37,873 nt of DNA, from positions 1 to 37,873 of the forward strand of contig JAFRIU010000042.1 of NCBI GenBank assembly GCA_017432645.1, read 5' to 3'. The stretch's first letter is position 1. Every line of letters begins with the position of its first letter. This document shows positions 29,407-36,877 of the stretch, piece after piece. Made by a program: the position numbers and the translations under genes. Source of the DNA: Bacilli bacterium (GTDB taxonomy: Bacteria; Bacillota_I; Bacilli_A; RF39; UBA660). The notes beneath the pieces were generated by a model, which searched no databases, was not told the DNA's origin, and was given only the letters and a program-made list of their open reading frames with translations.

Positions 29407-31957
29407 TTCTTAGTGCCTCTACTGGATCTTTCTTAGAAGCAATTTTGGCTGGGATAAAACCTGCAATTACTGTTAATAATACACTAATTATGATTAATAG
29501 TATAGCACCTTTTATTGGTAATACTGAAATCGTACTAATATTTACTATTTTCTTAATGATTAAATTAATTGGAATGTTTAATAAAATAGTTATGGCAATT
29601 CCTAGGATACCGGCTGTTAAGCCTTCAATTAGAGTTTCTGCATTAAATACTCTGGAAATATCTTTTTTACTTGCTCCAATGGCTCTTAAAATACCAATTT
29701 CTTTTGTTCTTTCCATTACAGAGATGTAAGTGATGATAGCGATCATGATACTAGATACAACTAAGGAGATGGCTACAAAGGCAATTAAGACACTACTAAT
29801 TACATTTACAATTGTGGTGACACTACTCATCATAATTCCAACAACGTCTGTATATTCTATCTTATCGTTCTCTTCTAAATTTTTATTATAATCCTCAATG
29901 ATTTTTACAATTTCTTCTTTGGAATCAAAATCCTTTGGATAGATTGAAATGGTATCTGGGTTTTCTAATTCTGCTATTCCCAGTTTTCTTAGATTTTCTT
30001 CATAAGAAGAAGTCATGTTTTCTGAATAACTTTTCATGAAAGAGGCCATTTCTTCTTGAGACATATTTCTTAGTGCCATTTTTTGTTCTTGTGTTAGGGA
30101 AGACACATCCAAACTAGAATTTGTTGAGAATTCCTGTCCGGTAAATACATTTATATTTTTATTTTCTAGCTGTGATTGAGCAATTTCTGCCTTTTGAATT
30201 TCTTCAATTAGATGGGTCATTAAACCATGTTGATAGCCAACCAAACCATAGTCTTTTCCACTTGCTACTGCTTCTTCATTTTGGCTGATAATTCCTACTA
30301 TTTTTACTTCTTCTGCTTTAGAAATGATATTTTTCATGTATTCTTCATCATCATTTTTGTTTACCCAAACACCATTTTCATGAACATAGTAACTTGTATT
30401 TGGTACAAGCTTAAAAGTTAAACCAATAAAATCTTTGGTATCATATTCATGTTCTTCAAATGATACCTTTTTCCCGCTTGACATATTTTGAAATTGTTCT
30501 TTTAAATCGTCTTGTGATAATAATCCTAGGCTATATAGTGTATAATCACTGATTTCATTTCCATGTCCAACATTTAAGACCATTTCATAATCGTTTTCTG
30601 GCCATTTTCCATCGATTAAATCAAATTGTTGCTTTAATAACTCTTCATTATCCATTAATTCGTAGAATACATCATAGTTTGAAAGCATTCCACTATATAA
30701 ACTCGATATTCCTGATGTACCCATACCAATGGTATCTAATACCGTTGTTGGATTGACTCGTACAATTTTTTCTGTTGTATTTTTATAAAGATTTAATGTT
30801 ACTTGATAGGAATATCCTATTGCACTGGTATATTCTTTTAGTTTTTCATTTTGATCTAGGAAATCTTTGAACTTTTTTGTGTTATTATGTTTTACTTCTT
30901 GTGACATTGTTTCAAACATATCACCCATAATGTTTATGGAATGAATCTTATTGTCATCATGTTTTTCTTTCTCTCTATTTCCTGCTAATGTTTGAAGCAT
31001 TGTTGACATATCTACGGATTCTTTTTCTATGACTAAAGGATAAGAACTTAATGTGTCCTCCTCAGTTTTAGCAATAAATAAATTAATTCCATGAGAAAGA
31101 GATAGGATTAGGGCAATTCCTATAATTCCAATGGATCCAGCAAAAGCTGTTAAAAGAGTTCTTCCTTTTTTGGTCATCAAATTATTTAAAGACAAGCTAA
31201 GTGCTGTTTGAAAATTCATGGATGTTTTTTTACTTTTTCTTTTGGTTTCTTCTAGTTCTAATTCTGTATCTTCTCTTCCATCATAAGGATTAGAATCATC
31301 TATTATTTTTCCATCTTGCAAACGGATAATTCTAGTAGAATATTCTTTCGCTAAGTCCGGATTATGAGTAACCATAATAACTAGCTTTTCTTCTGCAATT
31401 TCTTTTAATAAATCCATTACTTGTTTACTAGTATTAGTATCTAGTGCCCCTGTTGGTTCATCAGCAAGAAGAATTTCTGGATCATTTACAAGAGCACGGG
31501 CAATCGCAACACGTTGCATTTGACCACCTGATAATTGGGATGGTCTTTTATACATGTGATCTTTTAATCCCACTCTAGTCAAGGCTTTCTTGGCACGAGT
31601 ACTTCTTTCTTTTTTGGATACTCCTGATAAAGTTAAAGCAAGTTCAACGTTAGATAGAACACTTTGATGAGAAATCAAGTTATAGCTTTGGAATACAAAT
31701 CCAACACGGTGATTTCTATACGTATCCCAATCCCTATCATTATATTTTTTGGTACTAGTCTCATTAATGATTAGATCTCCAGAATCATAATGATCTAATC
31801 CTCCAATTATATTTAATAATGTTGTTTTTCCGCTACCACTCGGTCCTAAAATAGAAGTAAATTCATTTCTACGAAAAAAAACACTTACTTCATTTAATGC
31901 TTTTTGAGTAAACCCTTCGGTTTTATAAATCTTCGTAATTTTTTTTAATTCTAGCAT
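29399..31957 (-). CDS. MacB/FtsX-like ABC transporter, ATPase-permease fusion
   Basis: An 852-residue fusion. Residues 1-225 are a MacB/LolD-type ATPase (Walker A GPSGSGKTT, signature LSGGQMQRVAIARAL, Walker B ILLADEPTGALD). A linker leads to one membrane helix (about 268-290), then a large extracellular domain (about 300-705) and three C-terminal membrane helices in the FtsX arrangement (ISLVVSSIMIAIITYISVMERTKEIGILRAIGA). Such mechanotransmission-type transporters handle peptides, lipoproteins or antimicrobial resistance. Start ATG 31957 with AAGGAGG. No two-component system is adjacent. Substrate unknown. It heads the operon with tag and the heterodimeric exporter; an extended -10 TGATATACT lies at 31984-31992. 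Confidence 0.93.
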   Translation of the reverse strand: MLELKKITKIYKTEGFTQKALNEVSVFFRRNEFTSILGPSGSGKTTLLNIIGGLDHYDSGDLIINETSTKKYNDRDWDTYRNHRVGFVFQSYNLISHQSVLSNVELALTLSGVSKKERSTRAKKALTRVGLKDHMYKRPSQLSGGQMQRVAIARALVNDPEILLADEPTGALDTNTSKQVMDLLKEIAEEKLVIMVTHNPDLAKEYSTRIIRLQDGKIIDDSNPYDGREDTELELEETKRKSKKTSMNFQTALSLSLNNLMTKKGRTLLTAFAGSIGIIGIALILSLSHGINLFIAKTEEDTLSSYPLVIEKESVDMSTMLQTLAGNREKEKHDDNKIHSINIMGDMFETMSQEVKHNNTKKFKDFLDQNEKLKEYTSAIGYSYQVTLNLYKNTTEKIVRVNPTTVLDTIGMGTSGISSLYSGMLSNYDVFYELMDNEELLKQQFDLIDGKWPENDYEMVLNVGHGNEISDYTLYSLGLLSQDDLKEQFQNMSSGKKVSFEEHEYDTKDFIGLTFKLVPNTSYYVHENGVWVNKNDDEEYMKNIISKAEEVKIVGIISQNEEAVASGKDYGLVGYQHGLMTHLIEEIQKAEIAQSQLENKNINVFTGQEFSTNSSLDVSSLTQEQKMALRNMSQEEMASFMKSYSENMTSSYEENLRKLGIAELENPDTISIYPKDFDSKEEIVKIIEDYNKNLEENDKIEYTDVVGIMMSSVTTIVNVISSVLIAFVAISLVVSSIMIAIITYISVMERTKEIGILRAIGASKKDISRVFNAETLIEGLTAGILGIAITILLNIPINLIIKKIVNISTISVLPIKGAILLIIISVLLTVIAGFIPAKIASKKDPVEALRSE

Positions 31958-31992
31958 TTTACATCCTCCTTTTACCATTCTCTAGTATATCA

Positions 31993-32120
31993 TATAATTT
32001 CTTTTTTGACTTCTTTTTTTTTTGTACCTTTTATTTTATTCTTATTTCTATTTTTATTTTACTTTTTCTTTCTATTTTTGTACAAAAACTTTAATTTTAC
32101 TAAATATACAAAGGAAACTG
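31993..32120. other. T-rich intergenic spacer
   Basis: Between the divergent ABC operon and tRNA-Met lies a spacer made mostly of T and A with TTTTATTTTATTC-like runs. I see no gene or hairpin in it. Confidence 0.5.
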
Positions 32121-32149
32121 TTGCTTTTTTAATTTTTTTTTGTTATCAT
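32121..32149 (+). promoter_or_regulatory. Promoter of tRNA-Met
   Basis: TTGCTT (32121-32126), 17 bp, TATCAT (32144-32149), 17 bp before the tRNA. Confidence 0.55.
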
Positions 32150-32166
32150 TATTTTGTTATGGAAAT

Positions 32167-32243
32167 GGCGCTGTAGCTCAGTTGGCTAGAGCAATCGGTT
32201 CATACCCGATAGGTCGAGAGTTCGAATCTCCCCGGCGCTACCA
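32167..32243 (+). tRNA. tRNA-Met (CAT), elongator type
   Basis: 77 nt including encoded CCA. The cloverleaf reads GGCGCTG acceptor (two G-T pairs with CGGCGCT), GCTC/GAGC D stem, ATCGG/CCGAT anticodon stem with loop TTCATAC (anticodon CAT), GAGAG and TTCGAAT T arm. It lacks the three G-C pairs of initiator tRNA and closely resembles the B. subtilis elongator Met tRNA; tRNA-Ile2 with a modified C is the alternative. Confidence 0.95.
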
Positions 32244-32253
32244 AGAAAAAACA

Positions 32254-32276
32254 AAAGACTTTATGAGTCTTTTTTT
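32254..32276 (+). terminator. Terminator after tRNA-Met
   Basis: AAAGACT pairs with AGTCTTT around TTATG, followed by TTTT. Confidence 0.75.
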
Positions 32277-32280
32277 GTAG

Positions 32281-32310
32281 AAAAAATGATACGTTTCCGT
32301 ATCATTTTTT
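32281..32310. terminator. Bidirectional terminator between tRNA-Met and the ClpX-like gene
   Basis: ATGATACG (32286-32293) pairs with CGTATCAT (32298-32305) around TTTC, flanked by A-run and T-run on both sides. Confidence 0.8.
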
Positions 32311-34018
32311 AATTATTTGCCTCACTTAAACGATTGGTTCTTTTTTTTGTATATTGTTTATTAGGTTTTCTTTCGATTTTTTGATAGGTGCTTGGATCTT
32401 CTATTGTGTTTTCATCTACTATAATTTCTTTATAAGTATTTGGATTTGTATATACTTCGTCAAATGCAAGCCAGGTTGTATCATCAATTACTTCACTTAA
32501 ACCTCTAGCTCCCGTTTTCTTTTCGGCAGCATCTTCTGCTACTTTTGTGACGTATCCATCTGTAAAGGTTAGTTTTACTCCAAGATCTTTAAATATTTTT
32601 TGTTGAATTAGAATCTCAGATTCATCTGATTCCATCATTATTCTTTTGATTCCTTCTACATCCAAACTATTTAACTTGATTACTGTTATTCTACCCATAA
32701 AACCATCTGTCATTGTTCCATATTCTATAAAATCTTTGGTAGATAGTCTTCTATTTTGTTTTTCAATTGGATATTTCTTTAAGAAACCTAAATCGGATCT
32801 GCCACTGGATTTATAAACGTCAGAATAGTTTCCTCCTAATATCACTGTCATGTTTTCCGTACTTATTCTTACTGTTCTCTTCGCTACAGAAGTATCATCT
32901 GTAGCATCATAAGTTGCTCCTGAAATAAATGGTAGAAGTACATCCAATACTGCATGATCACTATTTTCTACTATATTGTTACATCCATCAATATCATCAA
33001 AGAAAATGATAGCTCTTTCTGTTTTTTGTAAATCTTTTCCGCATTGAACGTATAAATCCCATAATACTTCTTCTATAAAACGAGGCTTTCTTTGTGTTTC
33101 ATCAATGAACACTACATCTCCTGTCGTTGAGATCTGAGCGGTATTTACCGTATAAAAAGGTCTATCAATGTATTTCGCAATTAAACGCATTAATTCTGTC
33201 TTGCCAACTCCTGTTGGGCCTGTTAGAAGGATTCCTTGTTTCTTTTTTCTGTCATCCATTTCTTTTCTGGCAATTTCCGCAATCACTCTTCTTGCTGGCT
33301 CATCCTGGGCAATTAATGTTTTTGTTACTTTTTCATATAGATCTTTGATATCTATTCTTTTTACGGGTTGATTGGAATTCTTTTCCTGCTCCTGTTTTTT
33401 ATTAATCATGGAATCAATTAAATCTACTATATCTTGAATGTTTTCTAGACTGATTTCTAATTCTGATAAAATTTGCGCTAATTCTTCTTCTGTAAATTTT
33501 CCATCAATGATCTCTTGAAGTAATTGATCCATTTCATCATCACCGGTAGCATTTAGAGTTGCCAATTCTGCATTTTCCTCTTCTTCGTTTGCTGCAATAG
33601 TCTTTTCTTCCTGCTTAGTTTGTTCTACTTTTCTTTCAACTTCTTCTGTATTGATTGCTCCACAAAACATTTTGCCATCGGTTCCTCTTCCCAAATAATA
33701 AAAGTTTTTCTTTCCCATTTTTTCAAATTCTCTTAATGCTATTTTTTCCAACTCTTTTGGTGTGATAGATTCTTTTTCTTCTTTATTAATTTGACCTTTT
33801 ATTTTTTGAAAATCTACTATATTAAAATATGCTTCTTGATAGTTTGAATCTAGGATTGCCTCACTCATCATTGGTACATATTCTTTTTGATTAGCATCAA
33901 TAAAACGATTGGTTTTCTCATTTAATTCTCCTATTGCTGCATGATCACAATAAACGATAAATTTTTCTTCCCCTATTTTTTGCTTTTTCATGATTGTTGC
34001 GATATACTTCTTTTTCAC
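32309..34018 (-). CDS. ClpX-like AAA+ ATPase with novel N-terminal region
   Basis: A 569-residue AAA+ ATPase. Residues about 230-520 align by eye with ClpX: Walker A GPTGVGKT (267-274), Walker B IIFFDDID (337-344, Asp in place of the usual Glu), arginine finger in GFMGRI (442-443) and sensor 2 KTGARG (501-506). The ClpX zinc domain is absent; instead there is a 220-residue unknown region, acidic and helical near 125-215. The ClpX pore motif GYVG reads GDVV (300-303), without its aromatic residue. An LGF (410-412) sits where ClpX has its ClpP-docking IGF. The start is the GTG at 34018, with AGGAGG 7 nt before; an ATG at 34024 lies too close to that site. It has its own promoter. Unfoldase or remodeller of unknown target. 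Confidence 0.85.
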   Translation of the reverse strand: MKKKYIATIMKKQKIGEEKFIVYCDHAAIGELNEKTNRFIDANQKEYVPMMSEAILDSNYQEAYFNIVDFQKIKGQINKEEKESITPKELEKIALREFEKMGKKNFYYLGRGTDGKMFCGAINTEEVERKVEQTKQEEKTIAANEEEENAELATLNATGDDEMDQLLQEIIDGKFTEEELAQILSELEISLENIQDIVDLIDSMINKKQEQEKNSNQPVKRIDIKDLYEKVTKTLIAQDEPARRVIAEIARKEMDDRKKKQGILLTGPTGVGKTELMRLIAKYIDRPFYTVNTAQISTTGDVVFIDETQRKPRFIEEVLWDLYVQCGKDLQKTERAIIFFDDIDGCNNIVENSDHAVLDVLLPFISGATYDATDDTSVAKRTVRISTENMTVILGGNYSDVYKSSGRSDLGFLKKYPIEKQNRRLSTKDFIEYGTMTDGFMGRITVIKLNSLDVEGIKRIMMESDESEILIQQKIFKDLGVKLTFTDGYVTKVAEDAAEKKTGARGLSEVIDDTTWLAFDEVYTNPNTYKEIIVDENTIEDPSTYQKIERKPNKQYTKKRTNRLSEANN

Positions 34019-34048
34019 AATCATACCTCCTGTCATTAAATATATTTT

Positions 34049-34076
34049 ATTATAGTGAAAAAAAAGATTCCGTCAA
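34049..34076 (-). promoter_or_regulatory. Promoter of the ClpX-like gene
   Basis: Minus strand TTGACG (34071-34076), 16 bp, TATAAT (34049-34054). The -35 lies in the loop and stem edge of the upstream gene's terminator. Confidence 0.65.
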
Positions 34077-34095
34077 TATTTGAGGGAATCTTTTT
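34057..34095 (-). terminator. Terminator of the folD-lipase-HExxH unit
   Basis: Minus strand AAAAAGATTCC pairs with GGAATCTTTTT (34085-34095 with 34061-34071) around 13 nt, followed by more T. It overlaps the stop of the HExxH gene. Confidence 0.8.
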
Positions 34096-34996
34096 AGCGA
34101 AAATTCACATTATTATTAAATAGCTCTACAATTCTTAATATTCTTTGAGATACAAATCTGATTTTTCTTAATGTAAAACTTTTCCAAAGTTTTTGTTCTG
34201 CATACTTTTCTTCTAATGTATATACTTCTTCTAATGATTGATTGAGAATTTGATAAGATTTTTCTTCTCCTGTAATATTATCAAACCATTTCTCAATATC
34301 ATATACTTCTCCGGTTAATCTTAGATTTTCTAATGTTGCTATAAAAGTTCTATTATTTAGAATTTCCTTACATATATAGCTTTGTAAATAGTAAGAATTG
34401 GAAGAATATGTAGATTCTGTTTCTGAGTTAATAGCGTAAATAGTATTCTGAATATCTCTATTTTCTGATTTTATTCCTTTAATGATATTAATAATATCAG
34501 ATGTTTGATGAGTGTTAATGATCTCTTCTAGAATATAAGAATTCTGTTTTTTTACAAATTGTAAGTTACTTTTTTGAAAAATTCTACAAGTTAATCCTGT
34601 TCTTAGATATATATAATTCTTTGTTGTTCTGATCTCATTTTTATAAGAGTTTAGTGCATGATTAAACTCATGAACTAGATTATCTAATAAATCTACTAAT
34701 TGTATCTCTTTGTAGTTTTGAATAACGATATGTTTTCTGGTTTTATATTCTCCATTTACTTCTTGTGGTACAGAGGAATAATAAGCTTTAATATATTTTT
34801 CTTTTTCATTTGTTCTTTCAATCGATACTGTCTGAAAAGTATTTAGAATAAGTTTTTCTTTTGCAATTCCATATTTCATAATAAAAGCAGGAATAATTAC
34901 ATAGAGTAAGTGTCTGATGTTTTCATCATAACTTTTTTCTTGGCAAAGCTGATCAATGAATTCTTTTTCTTGATTCAAAACTTGACTATAATTCAT
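34094..34996 (-). CDS. Unknown protein with HExxH motif, putative zinc metallopeptidase
   Basis: A 300-residue soluble protein with no signal peptide. VHEFNHALN at residues 108-116 is a clear HExxH zinc-peptidase motif, preceded by a hydrophobic helix start LLDNL as in gluzincins. LEEIINT (about 156-162) is a candidate for the third ligand (Glu) about 45 residues later. The rest is helical, with a C-terminal half rich in Leu, Ile and Arg. I recognise no named family. Start ATG 34996 after AAGGAAG, 19 nt behind the lipase gene. The neighbour downstream is the ClpX-like ATPase, though it has a separate promoter. A proteolytic partnership is possible but unproven. Confidence 0.75.
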   Translation of the reverse strand: MNYSQVLNQEKEFIDQLCQEKSYDENIRHLLYVIIPAFIMKYGIAKEKLILNTFQTVSIERTNEKEKYIKAYYSSVPQEVNGEYKTRKHIVIQNYKEIQLVDLLDNLVHEFNHALNSYKNEIRTTKNYIYLRTGLTCRIFQKSNLQFVKKQNSYILEEIINTHQTSDIINIIKGIKSENRDIQNTIYAINSETESTYSSNSYYLQSYICKEILNNRTFIATLENLRLTGEVYDIEKWFDNITGEEKSYQILNQSLEEVYTLEEKYAEQKLWKSFTLRKIRFVSQRILRIVELFNNNVNFR

Positions 34997-35015
34997 ATTC
35001 TTCCTTTCTATTCTA

Positions 35016-35858
35016 CTAATGTGATAGATACTTTCTTAAGGCTTCCTTTTTTGATTCGAAATCCGTTTTTCCTAAATAGTATTGTTCTTCTATCTTCTTT
35101 GGATTGTGTTCTACCAATTTGATTGGAACCACTCTACTTGGTCGAATCACAAATATTTTTCCTTCTTCTTCTAACTTGTTAATCTTTTCAATGGTTTCAT
35201 TATATCTTCTACTTCTTGTCCTTATTGTTTTTTCAAAGTTAGGATAGTGATGATATCTTCTTGCCAGCAAATTAATTTTCTTTTCTTTTTTTCGATATTC
35301 TATTGGTCTAGTTAGTATTAGAATAATTTTTTCATAACCCATATCTATTGCTTTTTGAATGGGAATGGAATCAGCCATACCACCATCTAAATATTTTTTG
35401 TTCTTAATTTCTACCATCCTACTAACCCCCGGTATGGATCCACCTGCACGTAAGTATTCTGTATCTTTTTTAGCGTCTTTTACTTCTCTATATTCTGCTT
35501 TTCCTGTTTCTAGATTCGTCATGGTACAAAAAAGCTTGATTTTTGATTTTTGGTAAGTTTCATTGTCGAAGGGATCTAATTTGTTTGGAAGGTCATAGTA
35601 AGCAAATTTTTTATTGACTACATCGCCAGTTTTTAGAAAGGATAGAATCCCAATATAGTTTCTATCCTGACAGTATTTCATACTGTACCTTAGCGCTCTT
35701 CCTGGTTGATTGGATAGATAATTGATTCCTACTAAGGCTCCCATAGAAACTCCTATTATAGCATCAATATTTATTTTTTCTTTCTGCAAAGCATCTAATA
35801 CACCGGCTGTATAAATTCCTCTTAATGCTCCACCTTCTAGGACTAAACATGTCTTCAT
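35016..35858 (-). CDS. Patatin-like phospholipase (YjjU/RssA-like)
   Basis: A 280-residue cytosolic serine lipase or acyl hydrolase of the patatin family. The catalytic features are GGALRG (oxyanion loop, 9-14), GVSMG with nucleophile Ser38 (GxSxG) and DGG near residue 158 carrying the Asp of the dyad. The C-terminal third is basic (RRYHHYPNFEKTIRTRSRRY) with a long helix. Start ATG 35858, 1 nt after the folD stop and with a weak ribosome binding site, so translation is probably coupled to folD. Substrate unknown. Confidence 0.92.
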   Translation of the reverse strand: MKTCLVLEGGALRGIYTAGVLDALQKEKINIDAIIGVSMGALVGINYLSNQPGRALRYSMKYCQDRNYIGILSFLKTGDVVNKKFAYYDLPNKLDPFDNETYQKSKIKLFCTMTNLETGKAEYREVKDAKKDTEYLRAGGSIPGVSRMVEIKNKKYLDGGMADSIPIQKAIDMGYEKIILILTRPIEYRKKEKKINLLARRYHHYPNFEKTIRTRSRRYNETIEKINKLEEEGKIFVIRPSRVVPIKLVEHNPKKIEEQYYLGKTDFESKKEALRKYLSH

Positions 35859-35859
35859 T

Positions 35860-36687
35860 TTACTTCATTCCATTCTTTAATTCTATTAGATTGTGAATTA
35901 CCATAGCAACAGTCATAGGACCTACTCCACCTGGTACTGGTGTGAGATAAGAAGCTTTTTCTTCTATATCCTTGGCAAAATCACCTACTAATTTCCCTTC
36001 TACCAAATTCATCCCTACATCTATTCCAATAAAATCTTTTTTTACCATATCCTTTGTTATTAAATTAGGAACACCGGCAGCACTAATTACTATATCAGAT
36101 ATCTTGGTAATCTCTTTTAAATTTTTAGTTTTGGAATGACACAAAAATACTGTAGCATTCCGATTAATAAGGGCATCTTCTAGTGGTCTTCCTACTAAAT
36201 TACTTCTACCAATTATCGCAACGTTTTTCCCTTCTATTGGGATTTGGTAATACTCCAATAGTTTCAATATTCCCGCTACGGTACATGGTAGAATCTTTTC
36301 TTGATGATTTCTTATGGAAAATAAATTCTCTTTCGTTAGTCCATCTACATCTTTTTCTATGGCGATTTTTTCTGTACATTTTTGAAAATCAATATGTTCT
36401 GGTACAGGAGATTGGAGAAGGATTCCAGTTACTGTAGGATCCTGATTTAGTTTTTCAATTAGTTCTATCACTTCTATTTCCTTTGTGTCTTTTTCTAATA
36501 AGGTAACTTCTGTCTTAATTCCTACTTGGGCAGCGTATTTTTCTTTGTTGCGGATATACAGATTGCATGCTTCATTTTCAATTATTTGAATGATTGCTAG
36601 TTTGATAGAAAGATTCCCTTTTTGAATGATCTCTTGATACTCGTCTAATAATTCTTTTCGAATTTTGATTCCATTCATTTCTTTCAT
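35860..36687 (-). CDS. folD: Bifunctional methylenetetrahydrofolate dehydrogenase/cyclohydrolase
   Basis: Converts 5,10-methylene-THF to 10-formyl-THF through 5,10-methenyl-THF, with NADP. The 275-residue product has the YIRNKEK segment with the catalytic Lys (about 48-54), LLQSPVPEHID, DVDGLT, PCTVAGILKLLEYY (usual PCTP reads PCTV), GRSNLVGRPL, IDVGMN and the final TPVPGGVGPMTVAMV. Length close to the usual 280-290. The start is ATG 36687 with AAAGGAAAAG upstream; a TTG six codons earlier lies inside that region. First gene of the folD-lipase-HExxH unit. Confidence 0.96.
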   Translation of the reverse strand: MKEMNGIKIRKELLDEYQEIIQKGNLSIKLAIIQIIENEACNLYIRNKEKYAAQVGIKTEVTLLEKDTKEIEVIELIEKLNQDPTVTGILLQSPVPEHIDFQKCTEKIAIEKDVDGLTKENLFSIRNHQEKILPCTVAGILKLLEYYQIPIEGKNVAIIGRSNLVGRPLEDALINRNATVFLCHSKTKNLKEITKISDIVISAAGVPNLITKDMVKKDFIGIDVGMNLVEGKLVGDFAKDIEEKASYLTPVPGGVGPMTVAMVIHNLIELKNGMK

Positions 36688-36734
36688 ATTGACTTTTCCT
36701 TTCAAAAATTCCTAGTCTTATTATATCATTTCCA

Positions 36735-36766
36735 TTATAAAAAGAATATGGGTTTCCATATTCTTT
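36735..36766. terminator. Bidirectional terminator between folD and tRNA-Arg
   Basis: AAGAATATGG pairs with CCATATTCTT around GTTT-type loop bases (about 36743-36763), with A-run and T-run flanks. It ends the RNase J/tRNA-Arg transcript on the minus strand. Confidence 0.8.
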
Positions 36767-36775
36767 TTTTCTAAC

Positions 36776-36852
36776 TGGTGTACCCGACGAGAATTGAACT
36801 CGTGACCTACCGCTTAGGAGGCGATCGCTCTATCCTACTGAGCTACGGATAC
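36776..36852 (-). tRNA. tRNA-Arg (CCT)
   Basis: 77 nt on the minus strand with encoded CCA. Acceptor GTATCCG/CGGGTAC (one T-G), D stem GCTC/GAGC, anticodon stem ATCGC/GCGGT with loop CTCCTAA (anticodon CCT, reads AGG), T arm ACGAG/CTCGT with TTCAATT. It starts 14 nt after the RNase J stop and has no promoter of its own that I can see. Confidence 0.95.
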
Positions 36853-36855
36853 AGA

Positions 36856-36877
36856 AAGAAGTATTGCTATACTTCTT
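36856..36877 (-). other. Hairpin between RNase J gene and tRNA-Arg
   Basis: Minus strand AAGAAGTAT pairs perfectly with ATACTTCTT around AGCA and covers the RNase J stop. The T-run after it is poor (TCTG), so it may be a weak terminator or mRNA 3'-end stabiliser ahead of tRNA processing. Confidence 0.5.
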
